64,000 nucleotides of DNA from CAUVKI01 sp963552605 (GTDB taxonomy: Bacteria > Bacillota > Clostridia > Tissierellales > Peptoniphilaceae): positions 1 through 64,000 of the forward strand of contig CAUVKI010000004.1 of the NCBI GenBank assembly GCA_963552605.1, read 5' to 3'. The stretch's first letter is position 1. Every line of letters starts with the position of its first letter. This document shows positions 17,695 to 27,688 of this stretch, piece after piece. The notes below the pieces were generated by a model that saw only the letters and a program-made list of their open reading frames with translations, ran no database searches and was not told the origin of the DNA. Position numbers and translations under genes: made by a program.

Positions 17695-18651
17695 ATGAAA
17701 AAAGTAATCATAGAGAGAAATGATTCCGAGCAGCGAATTGATCGCTTCATAAAGAAATTTTTGGATAAAGCTCCCAAGAGTTTCATATGTAAAATGCTCA
17801 GAAAAAAAAATATAACATTGAACGGAAAAAAAACTTCTCCGGAGGTCGTTGTGAAAGAGGGGGACTCAGTTGAGTTTTTTCTTTCCGACGAAACGATTTC
17901 CAACTTTCAAACCGTCTACGAAAAAAAACGCACATCAGGTGAAGTGGATATAGTTTATGAGAATTGCGGAATTTTAATTCTCAATAAGCCTGAGCGTTTG
18001 CTTTCTCACGGAACCGGAAAGGGTTATGAGGATAATCTTTTGGATAGGGTGATTTCTCTTTTGATAAGGGAGGGAAAATATAATCCGAGAATCGAAAAGA
18101 CCTTTTCTCCCGCCCTCTGCAACAGGCTTGACCGCAACACTTCGGGGCTTATAATATGCGCTAAAAATCATCAGGCACTAAAGGAGATGAATGCGGCACT
18201 CAAGGAGGGGAAAGTTTCAAAAAAGTATATGGCTGTGGTTAAAGGGGAGTTTTTTGAGGAAAGAAGCGTTACGGCTTTTTTGACCAAGGATTTTGATAAA
18301 AACAAAGTCAAAGTGTCCAACCGAAGAGATGAGAACGCAAAGGAAATTCGCACGGTGATAAAACCGATAAGAGTTGAGGGAGGATATTCGGAGCTTGAAA
18401 TTTCACTTCTTACGGGTCGCACTCATCAGATAAGAAGTCAGCTCGGAGCACTCGGTTTTCCGATAATCGGCGATGATAAATATGGTGATGCCGAGGAAAA
18501 TAAAAAATGGCGACTTCAAGGTCAGTTTTTACATTGTAAAGAGCTTTGTTTTAACGGATTTGACGGCGAACTTTCGGAGCTTAACAACCTCTCGGTTAAA
18601 GCCGAGCTGTCGGATTATAGAAAGAGAATTTTGGAAGAAGTATGGAAATAG
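17695..18651 (+). CDS. RluA-family 23S rRNA pseudouridine synthase (RluC-like)
   Basis: 318 residues. An N-terminal S4 RNA-binding domain (RIDRFIKKFLDKAPKSF...ITLNGKK, residues 13-50) precedes the pseudouridine synthase core, with catalytic Asp in NRLDRNTSGLI and the late motif LLTGRTHQIRSQL. The S4 region resembles RluC, which modifies several uridines of 23S rRNA; which site is targeted here is not certain. GAGG sits 13 bases before the ATG. The next gene starts 8 bases downstream. Confidence 0.9.
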   Translation: MKKVIIERNDSEQRIDRFIKKFLDKAPKSFICKMLRKKNITLNGKKTSPEVVVKEGDSVEFFLSDETISNFQTVYEKKRTSGEVDIVYENCGILILNKPERLLSHGTGKGYEDNLLDRVISLLIREGKYNPRIEKTFSPALCNRLDRNTSGLIICAKNHQALKEMNAALKEGKVSKKYMAVVKGEFFEERSVTAFLTKDFDKNKVKVSNRRDENAKEIRTVIKPIRVEGGYSELEISLLTGRTHQIRSQLGALGFPIIGDDKYGDAEENKKWRLQGQFLHCKELCFNGFDGELSELNNLSVKAELSDYRKRILEEVWK

Positions 18652-18659
18652 GAGGAGTT

Positions 18660-20309
18660 ATGAAGACAGTAGTATTCGATAATCAGGAGTATCAACTTTC
18701 AGATGAGGGAAACACAAGAGATCTTGCGGGACAGATTTTGGGAGATGATTATAGAAAAGTTTTGGGAGGAAAGGTTAAGAATGAAATCTATCATTTAAAA
18801 AAATCTCTCCCTTACGGCGAAGCTGTGGATTTTGTCACGATAGAGTCGGGAGAGGGATATAGAATTTTTCAGCAAACGGTTTCAGCCGTTTTTATAATGG
18901 CATGCAGGGAATTGTTTCCGGAGCATAATGTCCATATTCAGCATTCTCTGGGTTCGGGATTATATGCGGAGCTTGAGGGAGATGCTTCCTTCACTTTTAA
19001 GAGTATAGAACTTTTGGAGAAAAAGATGCAGGAGATAATAGATGCCGATTATGAAATAGACAGGCAAAAAATGGACGCTTCGATTGCCTATAATCTCTTT
19101 GAAAATTTCAATTATATGGACAAAATAAGGTTATACCAGTCGGTAGACGCAAAAAAGCTTACGGTATATAACATAGAGGGGCATATAGATACTTTTAACG
19201 GATACCTTGCGGCATCTACGGGATATGTAAATTGCTTTAAGTTGAAGTATTACTATCCGGGGGTTTTGATTTTCTTCCCGGATAAATCGCATAGCAACTC
19301 AATTCCCCCTTACAAAGACCTCAAAAAACTTTCAAAGATATTCGATGAAACAAATGACTGGATGAGGATACTGGGGCTTTCGGATTTGGGAAGTATGAAC
19401 CTGAAACTAAAAAAAGGCAAAGCGGAGGAACTGATAAGAGTGGCTGAAGCTTTGCACGAAAAAAAGATTGCAAGCATTGCGGATATGATAAATAAGGACA
19501 GTGATGTTCACCTGATTTTGATTGCGGGTCCGTCCTCATCAGGAAAGACCACTTTTGCGGAAAGACTTGCAATGCAGCTTAAAGTATTGGGGCTTGCTCC
19601 TATCCTGATTTCTGCGGACAACTACTTTTTGAACCGCAAAGATACTCCGAAAAATGAGGACGGTTCATACGACTATGAGTCTTTAAGGGCCTTGGACGTT
19701 GAGGCTCTCAATAGGGATATAATCTCTTTGCTTGAGGGAGAGGAAGTAAGGCTGCCTGTCTACAACTTCATAACGGGTGAGAAAGAATATCCCGAAAATT
19801 CGACTCGCTTGGAAAAAGGGAATATGATTATATGCGAAGGCATTCACTCTCTTAATCCCGAAATGACGCCTCTTATTCCTAATAAAAATAAGTTCAAGGT
19901 GTATATATCAGCTCTCACCCAGCTTAATCTTGACGGGCATAACAGAATTTCCACCACGGAGTCCCGTCTGTTAAGACGAATGATAAGAGATAACACCCAT
20001 AGGGGAAATCCTCCCGAAAAGACGCTTGAGATGTGGAATTCGGTCAGAGCCGGAGAGGAAGCCAATATATTTCCCTATCAGGAAGAAGCTGATGTTATGT
20101 TTAATTCCGCACTTATGTACGAACTTGCAGTGCTTAAAAAATACGCCCTTCCCTTAATCCAAGGCATAGATAATACCTCCCCCTACTTCGGAAAGATGAA
20201 GAAGATAATAAAATTCCTAAGCTACTTTGTGGATATCACCGAGGAAGAGGAAAGGCACATTCCTAGGAACTCACTTCTTAGAGAGTTTATAGGATTTAAG
20301 AATATCTAA
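18660..20309 (+). CDS. Nucleoside kinase (TGS/threonyl-tRNA-synthetase-like N-terminus plus uridine kinase domain)
   Basis: 549 residues from ATG 18660, which has GGAGG four bases upstream. The N-terminal half resembles the TGS and second domains of threonyl-tRNA synthetase; the C-terminal half is a P-loop phosphoribulokinase/uridine kinase domain with Walker A GPSSSGKTTF near residue 290 and SADNYF downstream. Proteins of this build are annotated as nucleoside or uridine kinases in clostridia and Thermotoga. Substrate is inferred from the family only. Confidence 0.85.
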   Translation: MKTVVFDNQEYQLSDEGNTRDLAGQILGDDYRKVLGGKVKNEIYHLKKSLPYGEAVDFVTIESGEGYRIFQQTVSAVFIMACRELFPEHNVHIQHSLGSGLYAELEGDASFTFKSIELLEKKMQEIIDADYEIDRQKMDASIAYNLFENFNYMDKIRLYQSVDAKKLTVYNIEGHIDTFNGYLAASTGYVNCFKLKYYYPGVLIFFPDKSHSNSIPPYKDLKKLSKIFDETNDWMRILGLSDLGSMNLKLKKGKAEELIRVAEALHEKKIASIADMINKDSDVHLILIAGPSSSGKTTFAERLAMQLKVLGLAPILISADNYFLNRKDTPKNEDGSYDYESLRALDVEALNRDIISLLEGEEVRLPVYNFITGEKEYPENSTRLEKGNMIICEGIHSLNPEMTPLIPNKNKFKVYISALTQLNLDGHNRISTTESRLLRRMIRDNTHRGNPPEKTLEMWNSVRAGEEANIFPYQEEADVMFNSALMYELAVLKKYALPLIQGIDNTSPYFGKMKKIIKFLSYFVDITEEEERHIPRNSLLREFIGFKNI

Positions 20310-20313
20310 TCCT

Positions 20314-20700
20314 ATGGAAAAATCTATTATTGTTACAAACAATCCTGCGGTATGGGAGAAGTTTAAAAAAAATCATACCGTAAAATTTTTGGAAGGAAAG
20401 ACTTATCCCGAAGTGCTTGAGAGGGTGAGGAATGATATTCACAAGGGGCATACACTCCTCACTCACCCCTTGTCGGGAAGCGTTAAGCCTAACGAAACAC
20501 CCTATAAGAGCATAATGATTTCTGAGAAAAGGGAAGAGCTTGATGAAAGAGGTCTTCTATTAGTGGAAGATGCGATTTCCACTGTAAATAAATTTCTGCA
20601 AAATGCCGCCACTCCCGTTTGGAACGACAAAATTTTAGACGACTTTCAGGCGATAGATCTTTCCATCATTGAGAATGTTATTGAGAAATTAAATCACTAA
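20314..20700 (+). CDS. GrdX-family protein
   Basis: 128 residues, with ITNNP-type opening (VTNNPAVWEKF) and the conserved KGHTLLTHPLSGSVKPNETPYKS block, which identify the GrdX family. GrdX was named from glycine/sarcosine/betaine reductase operons of Stickland-fermenting clostridia, where its function is not established. Here it stands away from any grd gene, between a nucleoside kinase and a small membrane protein. It starts 5 bases after the kinase stop and lacks a clear ribosome-binding site, suggesting coupled translation. Confidence 0.85.
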   Translation: MEKSIIVTNNPAVWEKFKKNHTVKFLEGKTYPEVLERVRNDIHKGHTLLTHPLSGSVKPNETPYKSIMISEKREELDERGLLLVEDAISTVNKFLQNAATPVWNDKILDDFQAIDLSIIENVIEKLNH

Positions 20701-20717
20701 ACTGAAAGGAGTTTTGT

Positions 20718-20921
20718 ATGAGATTTATTTCCTATGACGAAGAAGAAAAAAGAGAATGGAAAAAATCCAAAGTTAATAAACTGAGCATTGTTTTATTGCT
20801 TTTTTTATTTGCAATCGGAGCGGTATTGGTGATAATCTTTCATTTGATTTATTTTGTGATACTCGCCGCTGCGATATATGCGATTATAAATATAATTTCA
20901 AATATATTTAAGAAAAAGTAG
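20718..20921 (+). CDS. Small membrane protein, unknown
   Basis: 67 residues: an acidic/basic N-terminus of about 22 residues, then two closely spaced hydrophobic segments (about 24-43 and 45-62) and a KKK tail. AAAGGAG lies 6 bases before the ATG, so it is very likely translated. No family is recognised. It lies between grdX and dnaE in one transcript. Confidence 0.65.
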   Translation: MRFISYDEEEKREWKKSKVNKLSIVLLLFLFAIGAVLVIIFHLIYFVILAAAIYAIINIISNIFKKK

Positions 20922-20932
20922 CGGGGAGCGGA

Positions 20933-23900
20933 ATGGATTTTTGTCATTTGCATTTGCACACTGAATTCAGCTTACTTGACGGTTTTGCAAAAATCTCCGA
21001 GCTTCCTTCAAGATTAAAAGATTTGGGAATGAGTGCCTGTGCAATTACGGATCACGGGGTTATGTTCGGAGTGGTGGAATTTTATAAAAAGCTTACGGCT
21101 AACGGAATTAAACCCATAATCGGCTGCGAGGTTTATGTGACTGAGGGTGAGCTTTCCGAAAAAAATCCTGAAAAACGAAAGCTCTATCATCTTATTCTTA
21201 TTGCGGAAAATGATATCGGATATAGAAACTTGATTTCTTTGGTTTCTTTGGGATATACCGAGGGGTTTTACTATAAACCGAGAATAAACCGAAAAGCCAT
21301 CAAGGAAAAATCCGAAGGGTTGATAGCATTGAGCGGCTGCATTGCCGGAGAGGTGTCAAGAAGATTTCTTGATGGAGATGAAAAAGGTGCAAGAGATGCC
21401 GCCAAATTCTATTTAGAAACCTTCGGCGGCTCTTATTTTTTGGAGCTTCAGGATCACGGGATTAAAGACGAGCGGAGGGTAAATAAATTTCTCGTTTCTC
21501 TGGGAGAAGAACTCGGGATAGAGCTTGTTGCCACAAATGATGTGCATTATATTTCAAAGGAAGATGCAAAAATTCATGATGTGCTGTTATGTATTCAAAC
21601 CCAAAGTACGGTGAATGAAAGCAACAGAATGAAGTTTCAATCTTCCGAATTTTATCTGAAAAGTCCCGAGGAAATGGCGGAGATTTTTCGCTATGCTCCC
21701 AAGGCTGTTTCAAACACCATAAAGATAGCCCAAAGGTGTAATGTAAAATTCGAGTTCGGAAAGTATCACCTGCCTAAGTATGAACTTTCTCCCGGTATAA
21801 ATTTCGGGAAAAAGGAATATCTGAGAAAACTGACCTATGAGGGGTTATTGAAAAGATACGGCTCCGTCTCAAAAGAACTTGAAGAAAGAGCGGATTATGA
21901 ACTCGAAATAATAGAAAAAATGGGGTTTACCGATTATTTTTTGATTGTCAGAGATTTTATACATTATGCAAAAACAAACGGTATCCCCGTAGGACCCGGT
22001 CGGGGTTCCGCAGCGGGAAGTCTTGTTTCCTATGCCATTTCGATTACGGAGATAGATCCGATTAAATTTAATCTCCTATTTGAAAGATTTCTAAACCCCG
22101 AGAGAATAAGTATGCCCGATATAGACGTGGATTTTTGTTTCGAGAGAAGAGAGGAAGTAATACAATATGTAATAAAAAAATATGGGGAAGAAAATGTAGC
22201 GCAGATTGCAACTTTCGGCACTATGCTGGCAAAGGGTGCAATAAGAGATGTGGCGAGAGCCTTAGCGGTTCCTCTATACAAGGCGGACAGGCTTGCAAAG
22301 CTTGTGCCGGCAGTTTTGAATATCACCTTGGAGCAGGCTCTCTCTCAAGTGCCGGAGCTTAAAAAGTTATATGACAACGATGACGAAACCAAAAAGATAG
22401 TTGACACCGCAAGAGCCGTGGAGGGTATGCCTCGACACGTTTCAACCCATGCTGCGGGGGTTGTGATTACAAAAGAACCCGTAACTCATTATGTGCCGCT
22501 CGTAAAGACCAAGGACTCCATCGCCACTGAATACAATATGACGGAGCTTGAGGAATTGGGACTTCTCAAAATGGATTTTCTGGGGCTTAGAACTCTTACG
22601 GTTATCCACGATGCTATAAAAATGAGCGGAGAAAATATAGACTTGGAAAAAATTGATGATTGCGATTCTAAAATTTTTGAGCTGTTTCAAAAAGGGGAAA
22701 CCCTTGGGGTGTTTCAGTTCGAGTCCGAGGGAATGAGGGCTTTTTTAAGAGAATTAAAACCCACTACTTTGGAAGATTTGGTTGCGGCAAATTCATTATA
22801 TCGTCCGGGACCTATGAGCCAAATTCCCAAATTCATAGAGGGAAAGCATAATCCTGATTCCGTTTCATACATAGACCCGAAGCTTGAACCTATTTTGAAT
22901 AAGACCTACGGCTGTATCGTCTGGCAGGAACAGGTTATAGAAATATTCAGAGATTTGGCGGGGTTTTCCATGGGGCGTGCGGATTTGGTAAGGCGTGCTA
23001 TGAGTAAGAAAAAAATGAGCATTATGGAAGCGGAGAGAAAAGTCTTCATCTATGGAGAGGGTGACATCAAGGGGGCTGTGAAAAACGGGGTTAAGGAGAG
23101 TGCTGCCGACGCAATATATGACTTGATGATTGATTTTGCAAATTACGCTTTCAACAAAAGTCACTCTGCTGCATATTCGATAGTGGCATACCAGACGGCT
23201 TATTTAAAAGCGTATTACCCCAACGAGTATATGGCGGCACTGCTGACTTCTATGATGGGAAACATAAAGCAGACGGCAAAATATATTGCGGAGTGCAAAA
23301 AAATGGGGCTTGTTGTAGACAATCCCGATGTCCAAACATCTTATGGTTCATTTACCGTGGTTGATGGAAAAATCAGCTTCGGGCTTTATGCGATAAAAAA
23401 TGTCGGAACGGGATTTGTCGAGGCAATCGTAAAGGCAAGAAATGAGGGAAAATTTTCGGATTTGGAAAATTTTTTAAGAAGAATAAATAAGATTGACAAA
23501 ACCGCTTTGAATAAGAGAGCGGTGGAGTCGTTGATATTTGCGGGTGCATTTGATAAATTCGGACTGACGAGAGCGCAACTGGCAAACTCTTATGAGGATT
23601 TGGTTGAATCGGTGCATATGGATTCAAGAAAAAATCTTCCGGGGCAAATCGGTTTTTTCGAGGACTCTTCGCAATTTTCGGTACATAGGGAAATTCCCGA
23701 ATATCCCATGCAATATAAACTGGAAAAAGAAAAAGAGATGCTGGGGCTATATATTTCAGGACATCCGCTTGACGATTACAGGGCGAGAATTACGGTGTTA
23801 AGTGAATATACGGCAATTCAACTTTTGGAGCTTTTGGAAGATTTATCGCATACAGGGCTTAAAGACGGAGAGCTTATAAGTATAGCGGGAATGATTTCGG

Positions 23901-24337
23901 AAAAGAAAATGGTCATTACAAAGAAAAATGAAACAATGGCATTTTTGAAGATTGAAGATTTTACGGGAGAAGTGGAAGCTATTGCATTTCCGAAATTTTA
24001 TGAAAAATATTCAGCTTCTTTGGAGCTTAATACTCCGCTTTTGTTTAAGGGTAGGCTTATGATTGAGTCGGATTCCTTAAAAATCGCGCCTGCTTTTGTT
24101 GAACCCTTGGAAGATTATTCAAGCTCTTCAATAGTCCTAAAATTTTCTTCAAAGGACGATCCGTTAATTGAAAAGGTTGGAGAAATAGTCAAAAGAAACA
24201 TCGGGGAAACAAATGTTTTTTTAAATTATAAAGATACGCATCTCACACAAAAAGCAAAGGCAAAAATAAAGGTGGATGAAAACTCTCTTTCGGAGCTTTT
24301 AGCTCTGTTGGGAAAGGATTTTATAGAACTCAAATAA
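20933..24337 (+). CDS. dnaE: DNA polymerase III subunit alpha
   Basis: 1134 residues, typical of Gram-positive DnaE. The PHP domain begins with HLHLHTEFSLLDG at residue 5; the polymerase active site is PDIDVDF with Asp396, Asp398 and Asp400, preceded by GPGRGSAAGS; helix-hairpin-helix and OB domains follow in the C-terminal third. In Firmicutes DnaE extends RNA primers before handing over to PolC. ATG is preceded by GGGGAG. Confidence 0.96.
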   Translation: MDFCHLHLHTEFSLLDGFAKISELPSRLKDLGMSACAITDHGVMFGVVEFYKKLTANGIKPIIGCEVYVTEGELSEKNPEKRKLYHLILIAENDIGYRNLISLVSLGYTEGFYYKPRINRKAIKEKSEGLIALSGCIAGEVSRRFLDGDEKGARDAAKFYLETFGGSYFLELQDHGIKDERRVNKFLVSLGEELGIELVATNDVHYISKEDAKIHDVLLCIQTQSTVNESNRMKFQSSEFYLKSPEEMAEIFRYAPKAVSNTIKIAQRCNVKFEFGKYHLPKYELSPGINFGKKEYLRKLTYEGLLKRYGSVSKELEERADYELEIIEKMGFTDYFLIVRDFIHYAKTNGIPVGPGRGSAAGSLVSYAISITEIDPIKFNLLFERFLNPERISMPDIDVDFCFERREEVIQYVIKKYGEENVAQIATFGTMLAKGAIRDVARALAVPLYKADRLAKLVPAVLNITLEQALSQVPELKKLYDNDDETKKIVDTARAVEGMPRHVSTHAAGVVITKEPVTHYVPLVKTKDSIATEYNMTELEELGLLKMDFLGLRTLTVIHDAIKMSGENIDLEKIDDCDSKIFELFQKGETLGVFQFESEGMRAFLRELKPTTLEDLVAANSLYRPGPMSQIPKFIEGKHNPDSVSYIDPKLEPILNKTYGCIVWQEQVIEIFRDLAGFSMGRADLVRRAMSKKKMSIMEAERKVFIYGEGDIKGAVKNGVKESAADAIYDLMIDFANYAFNKSHSAAYSIVAYQTAYLKAYYPNEYMAALLTSMMGNIKQTAKYIAECKKMGLVVDNPDVQTSYGSFTVVDGKISFGLYAIKNVGTGFVEAIVKARNEGKFSDLENFLRRINKIDKTALNKRAVESLIFAGAFDKFGLTRAQLANSYEDLVESVHMDSRKNLPGQIGFFEDSSQFSVHREIPEYPMQYKLEKEKEMLGLYISGHPLDDYRARITVLSEYTAIQLLELLEDLSHTGLKDGELISIAGMISEKKMVITKKNETMAFLKIEDFTGEVEAIAFPKFYEKYSASLELNTPLLFKGRLMIESDSLKIAPAFVEPLEDYSSSSIVLKFSSKDDPLIEKVGEIVKRNIGETNVFLNYKDTHLTQKAKAKIKVDENSLSELLALLGKDFIELK

Positions 24338-24353
24338 TTTGCGGGAGGTATAT

Positions 24354-25769
24354 ATGTTATATAAAAGCACTCGTTCAAATGAAACGGTATCAAGTCGGGA
24401 GGCTCTCTTAAGTGCAATGGCGAGCGATGGAGGGCTTTATGTTCCCGAAGAAATTCCGAAATTCGATTTTAAGGATATGATAAATCTCTCATACGGTGAT
24501 ATGGCTATAAAAATTCTCTCGCCTTTTTTTGACGATTTGGGGGACCTGTCATTTATAAAAAAGGTTTATGGTGAGAAGTTTCCGAAAGAAATTATACCGA
24601 TAAAGAAATGCTCAAATCTTTACTTTGCGGAACTCTATCACGGTAAAAGTCACGCTTTCAAGGACTTTGCACTTTCTCTACTGCCGGAATTTTTAACTCT
24701 TGCGTGTTCCGATAAAAAAACAATTAGGGTGCTTGTCGCAACTTCAGGAGATACCGGAGCAGCAGCTATAAAGGCATTTGAAAATGTGAAAGGCACTGAG
24801 GCGATCGTATTCTATCCCAAAGGGCATGTGAGTGAAGTGCAGGAGCTTCAAATGCTCTCCTCCGATGCAAAAAATATTCTAACCGTAACCGTCAACGGAA
24901 ATTTTGATGAATGTCAATCCGCACTCAAGCAGGTTTTTGCCGACAGGGAATTTCGTGAGAGAATGCTTAAGAAAGACATTATGATATCTTCTGCAAACTC
25001 AATAAACATAGGAAGATTTCTTCCACAGATTGTATATTATGTCTACTCTTATTTGAAACTGTGCAGAGAAAAAGAGATAGAGTATGGAGAATTGTTGAAT
25101 GTAGCCGTTCCCACGGGTAATTTCGGAAATATTCTTGCCGCATATTACGCTAAACTTATGGGGCTTCCCTTTGAAAATTTCATTTGTGCAAGCAATGAAA
25201 ACGACGTACTTGCGAATTTTTTCAAAACCAAGGTCTATACCAAGAAGAATGAACTGAAAACCACTATTTCACCGGCTATGGATATTTTGGTGTCGAGCAA
25301 TCTTGAAAGACTTCTATATCTCAAGTCCGGGAGAGATTTTGAAAAGATTTCCGATGTTATGGAAATTTTGAAAAAAGAAGACAGCTTTGCCTTTGACGAA
25401 AGTTTTGAAGATTTCAAATCGGAGATGGCAACCGAAAAAGAAACTCTAAGAGAGATAAAAAACACTTATGAAGATTTCGGATATCTCATAGATCCGCATA
25501 CCGCCGTGGCAAAAGCGGTGCTCGGAAAACTTGGAGAAAAAGAAAAAACTCTTATTATGTCCACGGCACACCCCTTTAAGTTTCCTAAAACCTGTCTGGA
25601 TTCCATAGCAGATGAATATGGAGCAAAAATCTCATCTTCTTTGCTTTCTCTATTAACAGGAGTTTCAATACCGAAGGAGCTCGGATTGTCGATTAATCGC
25701 TCGGAGATAAAAACATTTGAAAACAAATTATTGGATATTCCCAAAATTGCAGAAAGGATTTTGAAATGA
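24354..25769 (+). CDS. thrC: Threonine synthase
   Basis: 471 residues from ATG 24354, which has GGGAGG seven bases upstream; an in-frame ATG at 24339 would overlap no ribosome-binding site. The N-terminus YKSTRSNE...SDGGLYVPEEIP and the PLP-lysine motif HGKSHAFKDFA identify the long (type 1) threonine synthase. It converts O-phosphohomoserine to threonine. Its stop codon overlaps the start of thrB (ATGA). Confidence 0.95.
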   Translation: MLYKSTRSNETVSSREALLSAMASDGGLYVPEEIPKFDFKDMINLSYGDMAIKILSPFFDDLGDLSFIKKVYGEKFPKEIIPIKKCSNLYFAELYHGKSHAFKDFALSLLPEFLTLACSDKKTIRVLVATSGDTGAAAIKAFENVKGTEAIVFYPKGHVSEVQELQMLSSDAKNILTVTVNGNFDECQSALKQVFADREFRERMLKKDIMISSANSINIGRFLPQIVYYVYSYLKLCREKEIEYGELLNVAVPTGNFGNILAAYYAKLMGLPFENFICASNENDVLANFFKTKVYTKKNELKTTISPAMDILVSSNLERLLYLKSGRDFEKISDVMEILKKEDSFAFDESFEDFKSEMATEKETLREIKNTYEDFGYLIDPHTAVAKAVLGKLGEKEKTLIMSTAHPFKFPKTCLDSIADEYGAKISSSLLSLLTGVSIPKELGLSINRSEIKTFENKLLDIPKIAERILK

Positions 25770-26605
25770 AATTAAGAATTAAAGTTCCCGCCACTTCGGC
25801 AAATATAGGCTCAGGTTTTGATACTATAGGGATGGCTGTGTCTTTATATAACTATTTTGTGTTTGAGCCTTACGGAGAAGAGCACAGTTCTCTTATCTCC
25901 AAGGCATTGCACGAAACTTTTCGATATAAAGGAGTGAAACCCGTTCCCTGTGCGATATATTCGGAGTCATTCATACCCTCTTCGAGGGGTCTGGGCTCCT
26001 CCGCAACTTGTATTGTTGCAGGGATTGCGGCAGCCGGTGTCATAATGGGGAGGAACTTATCTAAGGGAGAAATGTTTGATATAGCAACAAAGCTTGAAGG
26101 ACACCCTGATAATGTTGCGCCGGCTATTTTCGGAGGGATACAAGTATCGAGCGTTCTTAACGGCAAACCTTGTCATTGGAGAATTTCATACTCAGGTGCA
26201 TGGGATTTTGTCGCACTCATTCCTGAAAAGGAGCTTAGCACAAAAAATTCAAGAGCGGTGCTTCCCGAAATGATCCAAAGGCAAAGTGCGGTGGAAAATA
26301 TTTCAAATTTCGGAGCATTAATCGGAGCACTGCAAACCGGAGATGAAAAGCTTCTTAGGACGGGCTTGGAAGATAATTTACACCAGCCATACAGACTTCC
26401 GTTAATCCCTCAAGCCGATGAGGTGATTTCAAAAGCGAAGGATATGGGGGCGATCGGCATTTATTTAAGTGGAGCGGGTTCAACACTTATGGCTGTTTTG
26501 AAGTCCGGAGAGGGAGAGGATTTTACCCTTAAGTGGAAAAAGGAAAAGTGGACGGCTCGCTCCCTAAAAATATCAGAAGAAGGTTTTGAGGTAAGAGAGG
26601 ACTGA
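25766..26605 (+). CDS. thrB: Homoserine kinase
   Basis: 279 residues, a GHMP kinase. KVPATSANIGSGFDTIG at the N-terminus is the substrate loop and PSSRGLGSSATCIVAG (about residues 71-86) is the ATP-binding GHMP motif; SGAGST is the late motif. It phosphorylates homoserine for threonine synthase, encoded immediately upstream with a 4-base overlap. Homoserine dehydrogenase is not in the window. Confidence 0.95.
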   Translation: MKLRIKVPATSANIGSGFDTIGMAVSLYNYFVFEPYGEEHSSLISKALHETFRYKGVKPVPCAIYSESFIPSSRGLGSSATCIVAGIAAAGVIMGRNLSKGEMFDIATKLEGHPDNVAPAIFGGIQVSSVLNGKPCHWRISYSGAWDFVALIPEKELSTKNSRAVLPEMIQRQSAVENISNFGALIGALQTGDEKLLRTGLEDNLHQPYRLPLIPQADEVISKAKDMGAIGIYLSGAGSTLMAVLKSGEGEDFTLKWKKEKWTARSLKISEEGFEVRED

Positions 26606-26608
26606 AAT

Positions 26609-27670
26609 ATGTATCCTAAAATCATAATCAATACTCAAAAACTCAGAGAAAATATTATAGCCTTGCAGAAGATGTGCAGAGAAAACGGAATAGAGCCTTA
26701 TTTTGTGACAAAGGTGATTGCAAGCGATCCTGAGGTTTTAGAAAAGCTTACGGACTTGAATATAGCGGGGTTTGCCGATTCGCGCACGGAGAATTTGAAA
26801 AAATTAAAAGACTTCAAAGAAAAAAAATTACTATTGAGAATTCCTATGCTTTCGGAACTTGAAGAGCTCGTAGATTATGTGGACTATATCCTAATAAGCG
26901 AGAAAAAAACTTTGATTGAGCTCAATGAAATATGCCGCAGAAAAAATAAAAAAATCGGAATTATACTTATGACCGACCTCGGAGATTTGAGAGAAGGAGA
27001 TTTCTATGAAGAAGAGTTTTATAGCAATGCAAAACTTGCTTCGGAGCTTTCCTACTTGAAATTTTCAGGGATAGGAGCAAATCTCACCTGCTATGGTGCA
27101 ATTCTTCCTTCAGTTGAAAATTTGACTTTGCTCGTAAAAAGAGCAAGACACATTGAAGAAACTCTGGGAGTGAAACTTGAAATTGTTTCAGGGTTAGGCT
27201 CAAACGGACTATATCTTTTGAAGCAAGGGAAAATTCCCGGAGGAATAACTCAATTCAGAATAGGAGAAGCGACTTTTATAGGAACCGAAGCCTCTTACGG
27301 ACTGCCTCTTTCGGAACTTAATCAGGATATAGCCGTGCTTGAGGTTGAGATTGTGGAGCTTAAGAGAAAACCGTCACTTCCCATAGGAGAAGCCGGTCGA
27401 GATGCTTTCGGCGGAAAACCTGTTTTTGAAGATCTTGGAGAGAGAAAACGGGCAATAGTGGCGATAGGCAAGCAGGACACCGAAATTGACAGTCTTGAAC
27501 CGATGATTGAAGGAGCGAAAATAATGGGTGCAAGCTCCGACCACTTGATTGTCGATGTGGAGGACTGCGAGGAAAAGCTTTCGGTAGGGGATAAAATTTC
27601 ATTTAAGGTGGGTTATACCGCACTGCTCCGTGCCTTTACAAGCACATATGTAAAAAAAGAAATAAGATAA
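26609..27670 (+). CDS. Alanine/ornithine racemase-family PLP enzyme
   Basis: 353 residues. The fold-type III alanine racemase N-terminal barrel carries FVTKVIASDPEV, with the PLP lysine at about residue 35, and the C-terminal domain has FRIGEATFIGTE and KQDTEID. This matches the alanine/ornithine racemase family, whose characterised members include ornithine racemase of clostridial ornithine fermentation. Substrate here is not certain. It begins 4 bases after thrB, so it is probably co-transcribed. Confidence 0.85.
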   Translation: MYPKIIINTQKLRENIIALQKMCRENGIEPYFVTKVIASDPEVLEKLTDLNIAGFADSRTENLKKLKDFKEKKLLLRIPMLSELEELVDYVDYILISEKKTLIELNEICRRKNKKIGIILMTDLGDLREGDFYEEEFYSNAKLASELSYLKFSGIGANLTCYGAILPSVENLTLLVKRARHIEETLGVKLEIVSGLGSNGLYLLKQGKIPGGITQFRIGEATFIGTEASYGLPLSELNQDIAVLEVEIVELKRKPSLPIGEAGRDAFGGKPVFEDLGERKRAIVAIGKQDTEIDSLEPMIEGAKIMGASSDHLIVDVEDCEEKLSVGDKISFKVGYTALLRAFTSTYVKKEIR

Positions 27671-27688
27671 ATTTCGGAGGAACTTGTA

